Below, piece by piece: positions 6,519 through 13,834 of a DNA stretch of 19,476 nucleotides (position 1 is its first letter; each line of letters begins with the position of its first letter). The notes beneath the pieces are model-generated. The model ran no database searches. It saw only the letters and a program-made list of their open reading frames with translations, and was not told the origin of the DNA. Source of the stretch: Chloroflexota bacterium (lineage in GTDB: Bacteria; Chloroflexota; Dormibacteria; Dormibacterales; Dormibacteraceae); contig VBFW01000228.1 in assembly GCA_005880525.1 (NCBI GenBank), positions 1 to 19,476 on the forward strand, given 5' to 3'. A program made the translations under genes and the position numbers.

Positions 6519-9120
6519 TCACCCGAGCCAGGTCGCGACCTGGTCAGGAATCTCGGATGCGGGGCCGACGAAGCGTGACGCCGGCGGCAGCACCTCCAGG
6601 AACGCGCGGCCGTAGTCGCGGCCGAGGATGCGGTGGTCGAGGATCACGACCGCGCCGCGATCCGTCGACGTGCGGATCAGCCGTCCGAACCCCTGCTTCA
6701 GCCGCAGCGCGGCCTGCGGCAGCGCCAGCTGGCCGAAGGAGTCACGCAGCTGCTCGGCGCGTGCGGCGAAGACGGGCTCGGTCGGAACCGCGAAAGGCAG
6801 GCGCACGACGATCACGCAGCTCAGCCGGTCGCCGGGCACGTCGATGCCCTCCCAGAAGGTCGAGGTGCCGAGCAGCAACGTCCGGTCGGTCTCCTGGAAC
6901 GACTTGAGCAGCTGCCGCCGCTGCCCGTCGATCCCCTGGCCAAGGATGAGCAGCTCGTCGAGGTCGACACGATGCTTCAGCGCGGTGTGGACATCGCGCA
7001 GCTGGCGGTGCGACGTGAAAAGGACGAGCGTCCGGCCGCCGGCGCTGCGAGCGGTCTCGGCCACTGTGTCCTCGACCGCGCGGTCGAAGTCCTCGTCCTC
7101 GGGCAGCGGAAAGTCGGAGGGCAAGCACACGAGCGCCTGGTGGTAGAAGTCGAACGGTGATGGCAGCACGACCCACGTTGAGCGGCGCCGAGCGCAACAT
7201 CACGGTGTCGTCCTTTTGCGTCTGCGCGAACCAGTAGACGCGGTTCGGATGCGGGTAGGTGAGCGCTTCGCCGATGAGCAGGAGCGCGCCCTGCAGGCGT
7301 CCGCGGATGATCTCCAGCTCGCGCACGCCCTGGTCCGCCTCATCACCGCCCAGCCAGTCCCGCGCCTGCGTGACCGCCGCGCGCAGCGTGGTCTCCAATG
7401 CAGCAAGCGCAGTGGCCGCGCTCTCGCCCGCGAGCCCGATACCGGCCCAGTCTTCGTCTTCACGCAGCCGAGGCGTGAGCCTTAGCGACTCCTCGCGTCG
7501 CTCGCCGTCGCTGAGCCGCTTCAGTACGAAATCCGTGGCGACCCCAAACAGGTCGTGCACGCGCGAACGCGCCGCAGTCGCCTGTTCTACCGCGGCTTCG
7601 AGCTCGTTGCTCGCCGAGCCCAGGCGCGGCTGCGAGCGAAGCTCCACCAGCAGTCCCGCGGGCGACCCTGCTCCCGCGGGCCGGCTGGCGAGGCGGTCCA
7701 GGAGCGCCTCGAGCCCTGGCCCATCGACCTCCTGGCGCAGTCCTTGCGTGGCCGACTCCTCCAGGTGATGGGCCTCATCGACGACCAGGTGGTCGTAGTC
7801 GGGAAGCAACCCGCCTCCCACCTCGGCATCAGCGAGCAGAAGCGCGTGGTTGACGACGACGAGGTCCGACGCCTCCGCCTCGGCGCGAGCCCGATGCACG
7901 TAGCAGTCCTCCGCGGTGCAACGCACACCGACGCAGTCGAGCGGGTCGGACGCGATGTGCGTCCACAGCACCTCTTCACGACCCTGCAGGCGCAGCTCTG
8001 AGCGATCGCCGCTTTCAGTGGTGTGCAGCCACAGCAGAACCTTCAGCTTGAAGCGCAGCTCCTCGGCGTTCTCGCACGGCACGGCGAGGTAGCGGCGCCA
8101 GCGCCGCAGCGAGATGTAGTTCGAGCGGCCTTTGAGCAAACACGCTTTGAAGTCCCACGGAAGCTGCGACAGACCAGGAAGGTCCTTGTTCATCAGCTGC
8201 TCCTGCAGCGTGTGCGTATGCGTCGATACCACCACGCGTTCCTTGCTGCGCACGGCGCGAGCAAGCGACGGCACCAGGTACGCGATGCTCTTGCCTGTCC
8301 CGGTGCCGGCCTCGACCAGGAGGGTGCCGCCTCGCGCCTGGATCTGTGCGACCGCAAGCACCATCTGCAGCTGCGGCTCACGGTGCTCGTAGCCAGGCAG
8401 CGTCCCGGCCAGGGCGCCCTCGGGGGCCAGCATGGCGGAGATCTCGTGCGGGTCGTCGGGAGGCTGCGTCGCTCCTTGCCGTGGCGAGGCCGACCTGCGA
8501 CCGGCGACCTGCGTCATGGGCGTTTCCGGGTTCGGCGCCGTCAGGGCTTCGGCGAAGAAGCGTGCAAGAGCCCATCCGTAAGGCGCGACCAGGGCAAGCA
8601 CTGACTCCTTGAGCCCTTCGTCGAGGGCTGCGGCATCCTCACGAAGGCGCAGCAACAGCTGGCGGGTGGCATCCGCATCGTCGAGCGCGCGATGTGGCCG
8701 CGGCTGCGAGAAGCCGAGCTCGATCGCGAGCAGCGGCAGGCTGTGGCTGGCGGCCGCCGGCATCAGGATGCGCGCCACGTCCAGCGTGTCGAGAATGTCG
8801 GAGTCGGCGTCCCACAGCCCCGATGCGCTCAGGAACTCCAGGTCGAGGCGCGCCCCGTGGCCGACCGGTTGGCGCGCGCCGATGAAATCGATCAGCTCGG
8901 CCACCGCGGACTCGGCGGTGGCGGCGCCCTTGAGGTCGGCCTGCGTGATCCCGGTCAGCCGGGCGACCGCGTCCGGCAGCGGCCGCTGCGGGTCGACAAG
9001 GCGCTCCAGCGTTCCCAGCGTGCGGTCGGGCGTGAACGCGACCGCGCCCACCTCGATCACTCGATCGCGGGCCGGATCGAGACCGGTAGTCTCGAGGTCA
9101 AGGGCTACGTACTCCGGCAC
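6519..9120 (-). pseudogene. dinG: DinG-type exonuclease-helicase, broken by internal deletion and frameshift
   Basis: This matches the Gram-positive-type DinG: an N-terminal DEDD 3'-5' exonuclease (DNA polymerase III epsilon-like) joined to an XPD/DinG superfamily 2 helicase. Exonuclease motifs are D8-x-E10 (ALDLETTG), D93 (VGHGARLD) and H143-x4-D148. Helicase motifs are EAGTGTGKS (270-278), three cysteines C396, C401 and C406, VVNHALL, and DEAH (448-451). The frame runs correctly to SAPLNV (V649, near 7174). The C-terminal helicase half continues only in another frame from VVLPSPFDF (near 7172) to the stop at 6519, with GTSTFWEGID and QGFGRLIRTS (motif VI). The 45 or so residues expected between these blocks, including the TSATL motif, are missing. 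The unshifted frame runs on to 6742 as unrelated sequence. The GTG start at 9120 follows a TAGAAT box by 8 nt. It is either a real pseudogene or an assembly deletion. Confidence 0.85.
7170..7177 (-). other. Deletion/frameshift junction in dinG
   Basis: Reading the minus strand, the codons for SAPLNV end at 7174, while the codons for VVLPSPFDF begin at 7172 in a different frame. Conserved sequence on both sides stops within a few bases of this point, so the lesion maps to about 7170-7177. Family members carry roughly 45 residues here, including TSATL. A single-base error cannot explain the loss; it must be a deletion of a length not divisible by three. Confidence 0.8.
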
Positions 9121-9128
9121 CGGTGGGG

Positions 9129-9134
9129 ATTCTA
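9129..9134 (-). promoter_or_regulatory. -10 box of dinG (TAGAAT), leaderless geometry
   Basis: TAGAAT on the minus strand (9134-9129) ends 8 nt before the dinG GTG at 9120. A transcript starting the usual distance downstream would begin at or next to the start codon. No ribosome-binding site is present between box and start, which agrees. No good -35 box is visible. Confidence 0.5.
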
Positions 9135-9154
9135 CGGTTGCCCGTAGCCGCTCA

Positions 9155-9169
9155 TTAAGGCCCTCTTAA
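9155..9169. promoter_or_regulatory. TTAAG-N5-CTTAA dyad between dinG and the ATPase gene
   Basis: A perfect 5-bp inverted repeat with a 5-nt spacer lies in the 88-bp divergent intergenic region. It is AT-rich in a very GC-rich background. It is centred about 47 bp upstream of the predicted start of the ATPase transcript and about 42 bp upstream of the dinG start, so one bound protein could affect both. No regulator is identified. Confidence 0.35.
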
Positions 9170-9192
9170 CGCTGGGCGGCCCGAGCGCTGAT

Positions 9193-9201
9193 TGGTATAT
9201 T
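9193..9201 (+). promoter_or_regulatory. Extended -10 promoter of the AAA+ ATPase gene (leaderless geometry)
   Basis: TGG followed by TATATT (hexamer 9196-9201) matches an extended -10 element (TGn-TATAAT). It ends exactly 7 nt before the GTG at 9209, so transcription would begin at the start codon itself. No Shine-Dalgarno sequence lies between. The position 17 bp upstream (TGGGCG) is a poor -35 box, as extended -10 promoters tolerate. Confidence 0.6.
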
Positions 9202-9208
9202 TGCGCGC

Positions 9209-10519
9209 GTGGTAACGGGTGCGATCGAAGCCCCGCGGCGTCTCGAGGACCTTCACGTCCGCCGAGACCTCGTCGCGAGCCTCCTCTTGCGCACCCTCGC
9301 TTTTGCCGATCAGCTGAGCGGCGCCGCGATCGAAGCGAGGCTCGGTCTTCCCTTCGAGACACTGCAGCCGATCATCGAAGAGTTTCAGAAGGCCCAGCTC
9401 ATGGACACGATGGGCTTCTCCAACGAGCCGGGTCTAGAAGGTCGCCCGATCCCCGTGCGCATGAGCTATACGGTTTCGTCCGCGGGCAGGCAGCGCGCGG
9501 CCGAGATGTCATCGGTCCAGACGCGTTACCTCGGACCGTGCCCAATCAACTTCGACGACTACCTCACGCTCATCCGCTCGCAGGTGACCGGTAAGGCCAA
9601 CGTCACCGACGCTGCGCTGAAGAAGGCGCTGGGCCAGCTCGAGCTCGAGCAGCACGTCATCGACCAGATCGGCGGCGCGATGGTGTCGCGAGCCTCGCTG
9701 TTCATCTTCGGGGCCCCCGGCAACGGCAAGAGCACGATCACCGAGCGCATGGCGCTGCTGATGGGCGCGGCGATCGAGATCCCGCACGCGGTCGCGATCG
9801 GCGACGAGATCGTCCGCGTCATCGACCCCGTCTATCACAAGATCTCCGAGGGCGAGCAGCCGATCGACCGCCGGTTGGTCAAGGTCGAGCGACCGGTTGT
9901 GGTGGCCGGCGGTGAGCTGAAGCTGGAGCAGCTCGACCTCACGTACGACACAGCCAATCGCTACTACGAAGCGCCGATGCAGTGGAAGGCCAACGCGGGC
10001 GTGTTCGTGATCGACGACTTCGGGCGCCAGGAAGTGCCGCCGATGCGGCTCCTCAACCGGTTCATCGTCCCGATGGAGAAGAAGGTCGACTACCTCGACC
10101 TCTCGGCGTCGGGCCGCAAGATCGAGCTTCCCTTCCTGTGCCAGGTGGTCTTCTCGACCAACCTCTCGCCCACCGAGCTCGTGGATGAAGCGTTCCTGCG
10201 CCGCATGGCATACAAGATCGGCGTCGGCAACCCGTCGCCGGAGGCTTTCGGCCGGATCCTCAGGTACGAGTGCGAGCGCCAGGGCGTCTCGTTCGATCCG
10301 AATGCGGTCACCTACCTGCTGCACACGCTCTACGGCAAGAAGCCGCTTCGAGGCTCGCACCCGCGGTCGCTCGTCGCGCGGCTCGTGGACCTGGCCAACT
10401 ACCGGCAGGAATCGCCGCGGCTGACGCCGCAAACGCTGAAGGAGGCCTTCGACGCCTGCTTCAACCCGGCCCTCGGCTCGGTCACTGAAGATGACTGGGC
10501 CAGGCCGCAAGTAACCTAG
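9209..10519 (+). CDS. AAA+ family ATPase of unknown role
   Basis: A 436-residue cytoplasmic P-loop protein. Residues about 20-105 look like a winged-helix-type helical domain (FETLQPIIEEFQKAQLM). The AAA+ core has Walker A GAPGNGKST (168-176), Walker B VFVIDD (265-270) followed by FGRQ, sensor 1 FSTN (315-318) and an arginine-finger-like DEAFLRRMAYKI (326-337). A C-terminal lid helix region with GSHPRSLVARLVDLA follows. I recognise the conserved blocks LGPCPINFDDY, VRVIDPVYH and RYYEAPMQWKANAG from a widespread group of uncharacterised bacterial ATPases. No partner gene is adjacent, and no function should be assigned. The start is GTG 9209, chosen because a -10 box lies 7 nt upstream. Its stop codon shares CTAG with the stop of plsC on the opposite strand. 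Confidence 0.9.
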   Translation: MVTGAIEAPRRLEDLHVRRDLVASLLLRTLAFADQLSGAAIEARLGLPFETLQPIIEEFQKAQLMDTMGFSNEPGLEGRPIPVRMSYTVSSAGRQRAAEMSSVQTRYLGPCPINFDDYLTLIRSQVTGKANVTDAALKKALGQLELEQHVIDQIGGAMVSRASLFIFGAPGNGKSTITERMALLMGAAIEIPHAVAIGDEIVRVIDPVYHKISEGEQPIDRRLVKVERPVVVAGGELKLEQLDLTYDTANRYYEAPMQWKANAGVFVIDDFGRQEVPPMRLLNRFIVPMEKKVDYLDLSASGRKIELPFLCQVVFSTNLSPTELVDEAFLRRMAYKIGVGNPSPEAFGRILRYECERQGVSFDPNAVTYLLHTLYGKKPLRGSHPRSLVARLVDLANYRQESPRLTPQTLKEAFDACFNPALGSVTEDDWARPQVT

Positions 10520-11199
10520 ACCGGAGTACTGACTCCCTCCAGCCGTTTGCGCTGACTTTCCAGGTCGCTGAACTCTCCGCGCATCTCCGGCGGCAGCAGC
10601 TCCGCGATGTGCAGCATGATCGCGTCGGACGCGTCCTGATGGCCGACCTTCGTGCCGTCGGGTTTCTTGGCCGCCACCCTAAACGGCTTGCCGAACGTCA
10701 CTGACACGGGCCCGCGTCGCGGCAGCCACGCGCCCTTCGGCATCGCCGCCCTGGTCCCGACCAACGCCACCGGCACCACAGCGCTTCCCGACTTCTGCGC
10801 GATGAACCCCGCTCCGGGCTCAGGCTTCGCCAGCGTGCCCGACGGAGTGCGAGTGCCCTCCGGAAAGATGATCAGCGCGTGGCCGTCGCGCAGCAGGTCG
10901 AGCGAGCGCTTCAACGCGGCGCGGTCGGCCGAGTGCCGGACCACCGGAAACGCGTTGTACCACCTGAAGATGGGCGCTGCCCAGGTGCGGAAGTACTCGG
11001 ACTTCGCGAGGGTCCACGCGTCGAGGCGCGGCGTGAAGCCAGGCACCATCGGCGGATCAAGCGTGCCTGCGTGATTCGCGCACACAAGAAGGCCGCCCGT
11101 GGCCGGAACGTTCTCTCTTCCTTTGACCGTGAACAGGCCGCCGACCAGAAACGAGCGCGTGAGAAAGCGCATCAGCCAGGTCATGAAGCGGTAGGTCAC
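10516..11199 (-). CDS. plsC: 1-acyl-sn-glycerol-3-phosphate acyltransferase (PlsC family)
   Basis: A membrane-associated acyltransferase of the LPLAT family, which normally converts lysophosphatidate to phosphatidate in phospholipid synthesis. Its 227 residues carry the catalytic NHAGTLD block (N42-H43-x4-D48), FPEGTRT (112-118) and the later VVPVALVG strand. An N-terminal amphipathic or hydrophobic segment (FMTWLMRFLTRSFLVGGLF) probably anchors it at the inner membrane. The start is GTG 11199, overlapping the cmk stop as GTGA, so the two are probably translated together. The cmk-plsC pairing is common in several phyla. It is the last gene of the long minus-strand operon and ends tail-to-tail with the ATPase gene. 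Acyl-donor specificity cannot be read from the sequence. Confidence 0.93.
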   Translation of the reverse strand: MTYRFMTWLMRFLTRSFLVGGLFTVKGRENVPATGGLLVCANHAGTLDPPMVPGFTPRLDAWTLAKSEYFRTWAAPIFRWYNAFPVVRHSADRAALKRSLDLLRDGHALIIFPEGTRTPSGTLAKPEPGAGFIAQKSGSAVVPVALVGTRAAMPKGAWLPRRGPVSVTFGKPFRVAAKKPDGTKVGHQDASDAIMLHIAELLPPEMRGEFSDLESQRKRLEGVSTPV

Positions 11200-11849
11200 T
11201 CGCCGCCCACCGTGTCCTCGATCTCGGTGATGATCGCGTCGACGACGTCGTCGAGCGACAGCTCGTCGGTGTTGATCACGACAGCGTCTTCAGCGGGTTT
11301 CAGCGGCGCGACCGCTCGCTCCGAGTCGACGCGATCGCGCAGCTCGACCTCCTTGCGCATCGCCTCCTCGTCCACCGCCTCTCCACGTCGCTCGTACTGA
11401 GCCGCACGGCGCCGCACCTTCTCGATGAGGCTCGCCGTGAGGAAGAACTTGTGCTCTGCGCCGGGAAAGACAACGGTGCCGATGTCGCGGCCAGCCATGA
11501 CGACGCCGTGCTCGCCCATCTGCCGCTGCTGCGCGACCAGAGCCTCCCGCACACCCGGCGTCGCTGAGATCACCGGCAGAGCATCCGCGAAGTCGGAGTC
11601 GTAGATGCCCTCCGTGAGCTCCTTGCCGTCGGCCCAGACACGCTCGCCCTCGATCCTGATTCGGGTGCTGTGCGCGAGGGCGGTGTTGGCTGGCGAATCG
11701 TGTGGGTCAATTCCGCGCTCGGCGCCAAGCCGCGTGATGGCCCGATACATGAGACCGCTGTCGATGAACGGAAGGCCGAGCACGTCGGCCACTCGCTTTC
11801 CCACCGCCGACTTGCCCGAGGCGACCCCGCCGTCGATGGTGACGATCAC
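11196..11849 (-). CDS. cmk: Cytidylate kinase
   Basis: Phosphorylates CMP and dCMP to the diphosphates with ATP, in the cytoplasm. At 217 residues it has normal length. It begins with the P-loop GGVASGKSAVGK (7-18), followed by the nucleotide-binding IDSGLMYRAIT and the family signature MAGRDIGTVVFPGAEHKFFLTA, then the RRRAAQYERRGE lid region and a DRVDSERAVAPLKPA segment typical of Cmk. The GTG start at 11849 forms a GTGA overlap with the rluB stop, and the stop overlaps plsC the same way. The order scpB-rluB-cmk-plsC is a well-known bacterial arrangement, and this supports the assignment. Confidence 0.97.
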   Translation of the reverse strand: MIVTIDGGVASGKSAVGKRVADVLGLPFIDSGLMYRAITRLGAERGIDPHDSPANTALAHSTRIRIEGERVWADGKELTEGIYDSDFADALPVISATPGVREALVAQQRQMGEHGVVMAGRDIGTVVFPGAEHKFFLTASLIEKVRRRAAQYERRGEAVDEEAMRKEVELRDRVDSERAVAPLKPAEDAVVINTDELSLDDVVDAIITEIEDTVGGE

Positions 11850-12583
11850 TGGAGGCCCGCCGCCCTGCGCAGCGCCGCGATCTCCCCGTCGCGAAGCACT
11901 CGCCAGTTTCCTGGCTTGAGGCGGCCGAGACGGAGCGGTCCGAAGCCAGTGCGGTTGAGCGCGAGCACGCGATGGCCCACCGCCATCAGCATTCGCCGCA
12001 CCTGGCGGTGCCGGCCCTCGCGAATGACCACGCGCACCTCCGCGGCCGGTCCCGGAAGCACGCGCAGCACGTCAACCTCCGCCGGGGCGGTGACGCCGTC
12101 CTCCAGCTGCACCCCGGAGCGCAGCCGCGCCAGGTCGGCGCGGCTCGGGCTTCCGCCCACGATCGCGATGTACTCCTTGTCGACCTTGTAGCGAGGATGA
12201 GTCAGACGGTAGGCGACCTCGCCGTCGTCAGTGATCAGCAGCAGCCCGGTGGAGTCTGCGTCCAGCCGCCCGACCGGGAACACGCGATGCCCCGACGCGC
12301 CTTCGCCCAGCACGTCGAGAACGCTGGTGCGGCCGGCCTCGTCCTTCGCGGTGGTGATCACTCCCAGCGGCTTGTTGAGCATCAGGTAGCGGTGCTGGGT
12401 CGCGAGCTTCACGGCCCGGCCGTCCACGGTGACGACGTCGCGGGCGGGGTCCACCAAAACGCCGTCGGGCGGCGGCACGTGGCCGTTGACCAGTACTGAT
12501 CCGGAGGCGATCAACTTGTCAGCGCCACGCCGGCTCGTGACGCCGGAGCGCGCGAGGTATGCGTTGAGCCTCGTTTCGCTCAC
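11846..12583 (-). CDS. rluB: Pseudouridine synthase, RluB/RsuA family
   Basis: A 245-residue RNA pseudouridine synthase of the RsuA/RluB/RluE group. An S4 RNA-binding domain covers residues 1-60 (RLNAYLARSGVTSRRGADKL), then YLMLNKPLGVITTA. The catalytic loop GRLDADSTGLLLITDDG places the nucleophile at D108. The late VREGRHRQVRRMLMAVGH-type motif appears here as IREGRHRQVRRML. Neighbourhood (scpA-scpB upstream, cmk downstream) favours the 23S-acting RluB over RsuA; the substrate is inferred. The start is GTG 12583, overlapping the scpB stop as GTGA. Confidence 0.93.
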   Translation of the reverse strand: MSETRLNAYLARSGVTSRRGADKLIASGSVLVNGHVPPPDGVLVDPARDVVTVDGRAVKLATQHRYLMLNKPLGVITTAKDEAGRTSVLDVLGEGASGHRVFPVGRLDADSTGLLLITDDGEVAYRLTHPRYKVDKEYIAIVGGSPSRADLARLRSGVQLEDGVTAPAEVDVLRVLPGPAAEVRVVIREGRHRQVRRMLMAVGHRVLALNRTGFGPLRLGRLKPGNWRVLRDGEIAALRRAAGLQ

Positions 12584-13083
12584 GCACCGCTGCCCGGGGC
12601 GGGCAGGTGGTCGAGCGACTCGAGACCCAGCACCTGCAGGAATCTCATCGTTGTGCCGTAGAGCTTCGGCTGGCCCGGGCCACTTCCGCGCCCGACCTCG
12701 GTGATGAGGTCACGGAGCTCGAGGTTCGTGAGCACGCTCTCGCAGTTGACTCCGCGGACTTCCTCGATTCGCGAGCGTGCCACGGGCTGGTTGTACGCGA
12801 CGATGGCGAGCGTTTCGTAGGCCGCAGTCGATAGCTTTCCTGACACCTCTGGGCGCAGCGCGCGGCGCACGGCCGCCGCGAACTCGGGCCGCGTGGCCAG
12901 GTGCAGCTCGTCCTGGTGACGCATGAGCATCACGCCCCGGCCGTCGAGCACCGAGCGCAGCTCGTCCAGCGCGTGCTCGACGTCATCACGCCCTGAGTCA
13001 GTCGCCTGCTGCAGCTCGCGCACCTTGAGCGGGCGGTTGGAGCTGAACAGGATCGCTTCCACCTGCGCAGAAAGACCTGTCAC
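12580..13083 (-). CDS. scpB: Segregation and condensation protein B
   Basis: ScpB is the winged-helix kleisin-associated subunit of the SMC-ScpAB condensin that organises and segregates the chromosome. The 167-residue protein begins MTGLSAQVEAILFSSNRPLK and shows two winged-helix units, with the conserved LSTAAYETLAIVAYNQPVAR, then IEEVRGVN, and the C-terminal LYGTTMRFLQVLGL. The start is GTG 13083, which overlaps the scpA stop as GTGA. A much longer in-frame reading back to 13515 is Arg/Gly-rich sequence across scpA and was rejected. No smc gene is in the window. Confidence 0.95.
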   Translation of the reverse strand: MTGLSAQVEAILFSSNRPLKVRELQQATDSGRDDVEHALDELRSVLDGRGVMLMRHQDELHLATRPEFAAAVRRALRPEVSGKLSTAAYETLAIVAYNQPVARSRIEEVRGVNCESVLTNLELRDLITEVGRGSGPGQPKLYGTTMRFLQVLGLESLDHLPAPGSGA

Positions 13084-13799
13084 GCAGCGCGTGCCTCGAT
13101 GTGGATCGGCCCGAACCGCTCTTTCTGCCGGACTGTGATCGCCGACCGCCGCACCAGCTCGAGCACCGCGACGAACGTCACCACCGCCTCGAGCCGGTCC
13201 TCCGATTCGAGGATGAGGCCGAGAAGCTCGATCGGTCCCTGAAGCAGGCGCTTCGTGATGGCTTCCAGCTTCTCTTCGAGCGTCCACGTGCGCCCGGTGA
13301 TGACGACCGGTCGCGGCGGGATGCGCGCGAGCACGCTGTTGAACGCCGCCACGAGCACGTCGACGTCGAGCGGCTCCTCCTGGCCGCCCGCCTCCACGGG
13401 CCGCGCGGCGGGCGGGAATGCGAACACCTCCTGCTCGGCGCGCGTCATCAGGTCCTGCGCCATCGCCTTGTACGCGCGGTACTCCTCGAGACGCTCGCGC
13501 ACGTCCTCCTCCCATCCGAGCAGCTCCGTTTCCTCGTCGGTGGGCTGCTCGCCGGGAAGGAGACGGATGGACTTGAGAAGCAGCAGGCGCGCCGCCATCC
13601 AGAGAAACTCCGCCATTTCATGGGGGTCCGGCACCTCGCGCTGCGCGATCTCGGTGAGGTACGCGTCGGTGATTCGGGCGAGCGACACCTGGAAGATGTC
13701 GACCTCTTCGCGTTCGGCCAAAGCGAGAAGAAGCTCCAGCGGTCCCTCGAAGACTGGAGTGACGATCGGTAGGCGTGGGCCAGCGATCGGCGGTTCCAT
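13080..13799 (-). CDS. scpA: Segregation and condensation protein A (kleisin)
   Basis: ScpA is the bacterial kleisin that bridges SMC heads and binds ScpB. At 239 residues it has the N-terminal FEGPLELLLALAEREEVDIF motif characteristic of the family, then ITDAYLTEI and FLWMAARLLLLKSIRLLP. A charged central linker (about residues 85-135) and a C-terminal winged-helix-like segment (VVTFVAVLELVRRSAITVRQ) follow. The ATG start at 13799 is one of few ATG starts here. It follows nadK with a 35-bp gap, the largest between the coupled genes upstream of it apart from those before asp23 and the DUF212 fusion. A TAGGCT box 10 nt before the ATG may mark an internal promoter. Confidence 0.95.
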   Translation of the reverse strand: MEPPIAGPRLPIVTPVFEGPLELLLALAEREEVDIFQVSLARITDAYLTEIAQREVPDPHEMAEFLWMAARLLLLKSIRLLPGEQPTDEETELLGWEEDVRERLEEYRAYKAMAQDLMTRAEQEVFAFPPAARPVEAGGQEEPLDVDVLVAAFNSVLARIPPRPVVITGRTWTLEEKLEAITKRLLQGPIELLGLILESEDRLEAVVTFVAVLELVRRSAITVRQKERFGPIHIEARAA

Positions 13800-13809
13800 T
13801 CGGTCGGTA

Positions 13810-13815
13810 AGCCTA
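13810..13815 (-). promoter_or_regulatory. Possible internal -10 box before scpA
   Basis: TAGGCT on the minus strand (13815-13810) ends 10 nt before the scpA ATG, the same spacing as TATACT before thrS. It overlaps a small dyad ACCT-T-AGGT (13815-13823) in the 35-bp nadK-scpA gap. There is no clear -35 box. The match is weak and the call rests on analogy with the other boxes in this window. Confidence 0.25.
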
Positions 13816-13834
13816 CCTTAGGTCGGCTGCGAAG

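Noticed and set aside
6742..7170. The tail of the unshifted dinG frame as a genuine C-terminus
   Set aside because: It is Arg/Ala/Pro-rich and unlike any helicase, while the other frame of the same DNA encodes the conserved DinG C-terminal half.
7165..7180. Programmed frameshifting in dinG
   Set aside because: No slippery sequence is visible, and a whole conserved block (TSATL region) is missing, so a frameshift alone would not restore the protein.
9509..10510. A 333-residue open frame on the minus strand opposite the ATPase gene
   Set aside because: It is Arg/Asp/Val/His-rich with no family motifs, as expected for the antisense of a GC-rich gene. The plus strand carries clear AAA+ motifs.
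13084..13515. N-terminal extension of ScpB back to 13515
   Set aside because: The extension lies inside scpA, is Arg/Gly/Ala-rich, and the GTG at 13083 gives the standard ScpB N-terminus with a GTGA overlap.
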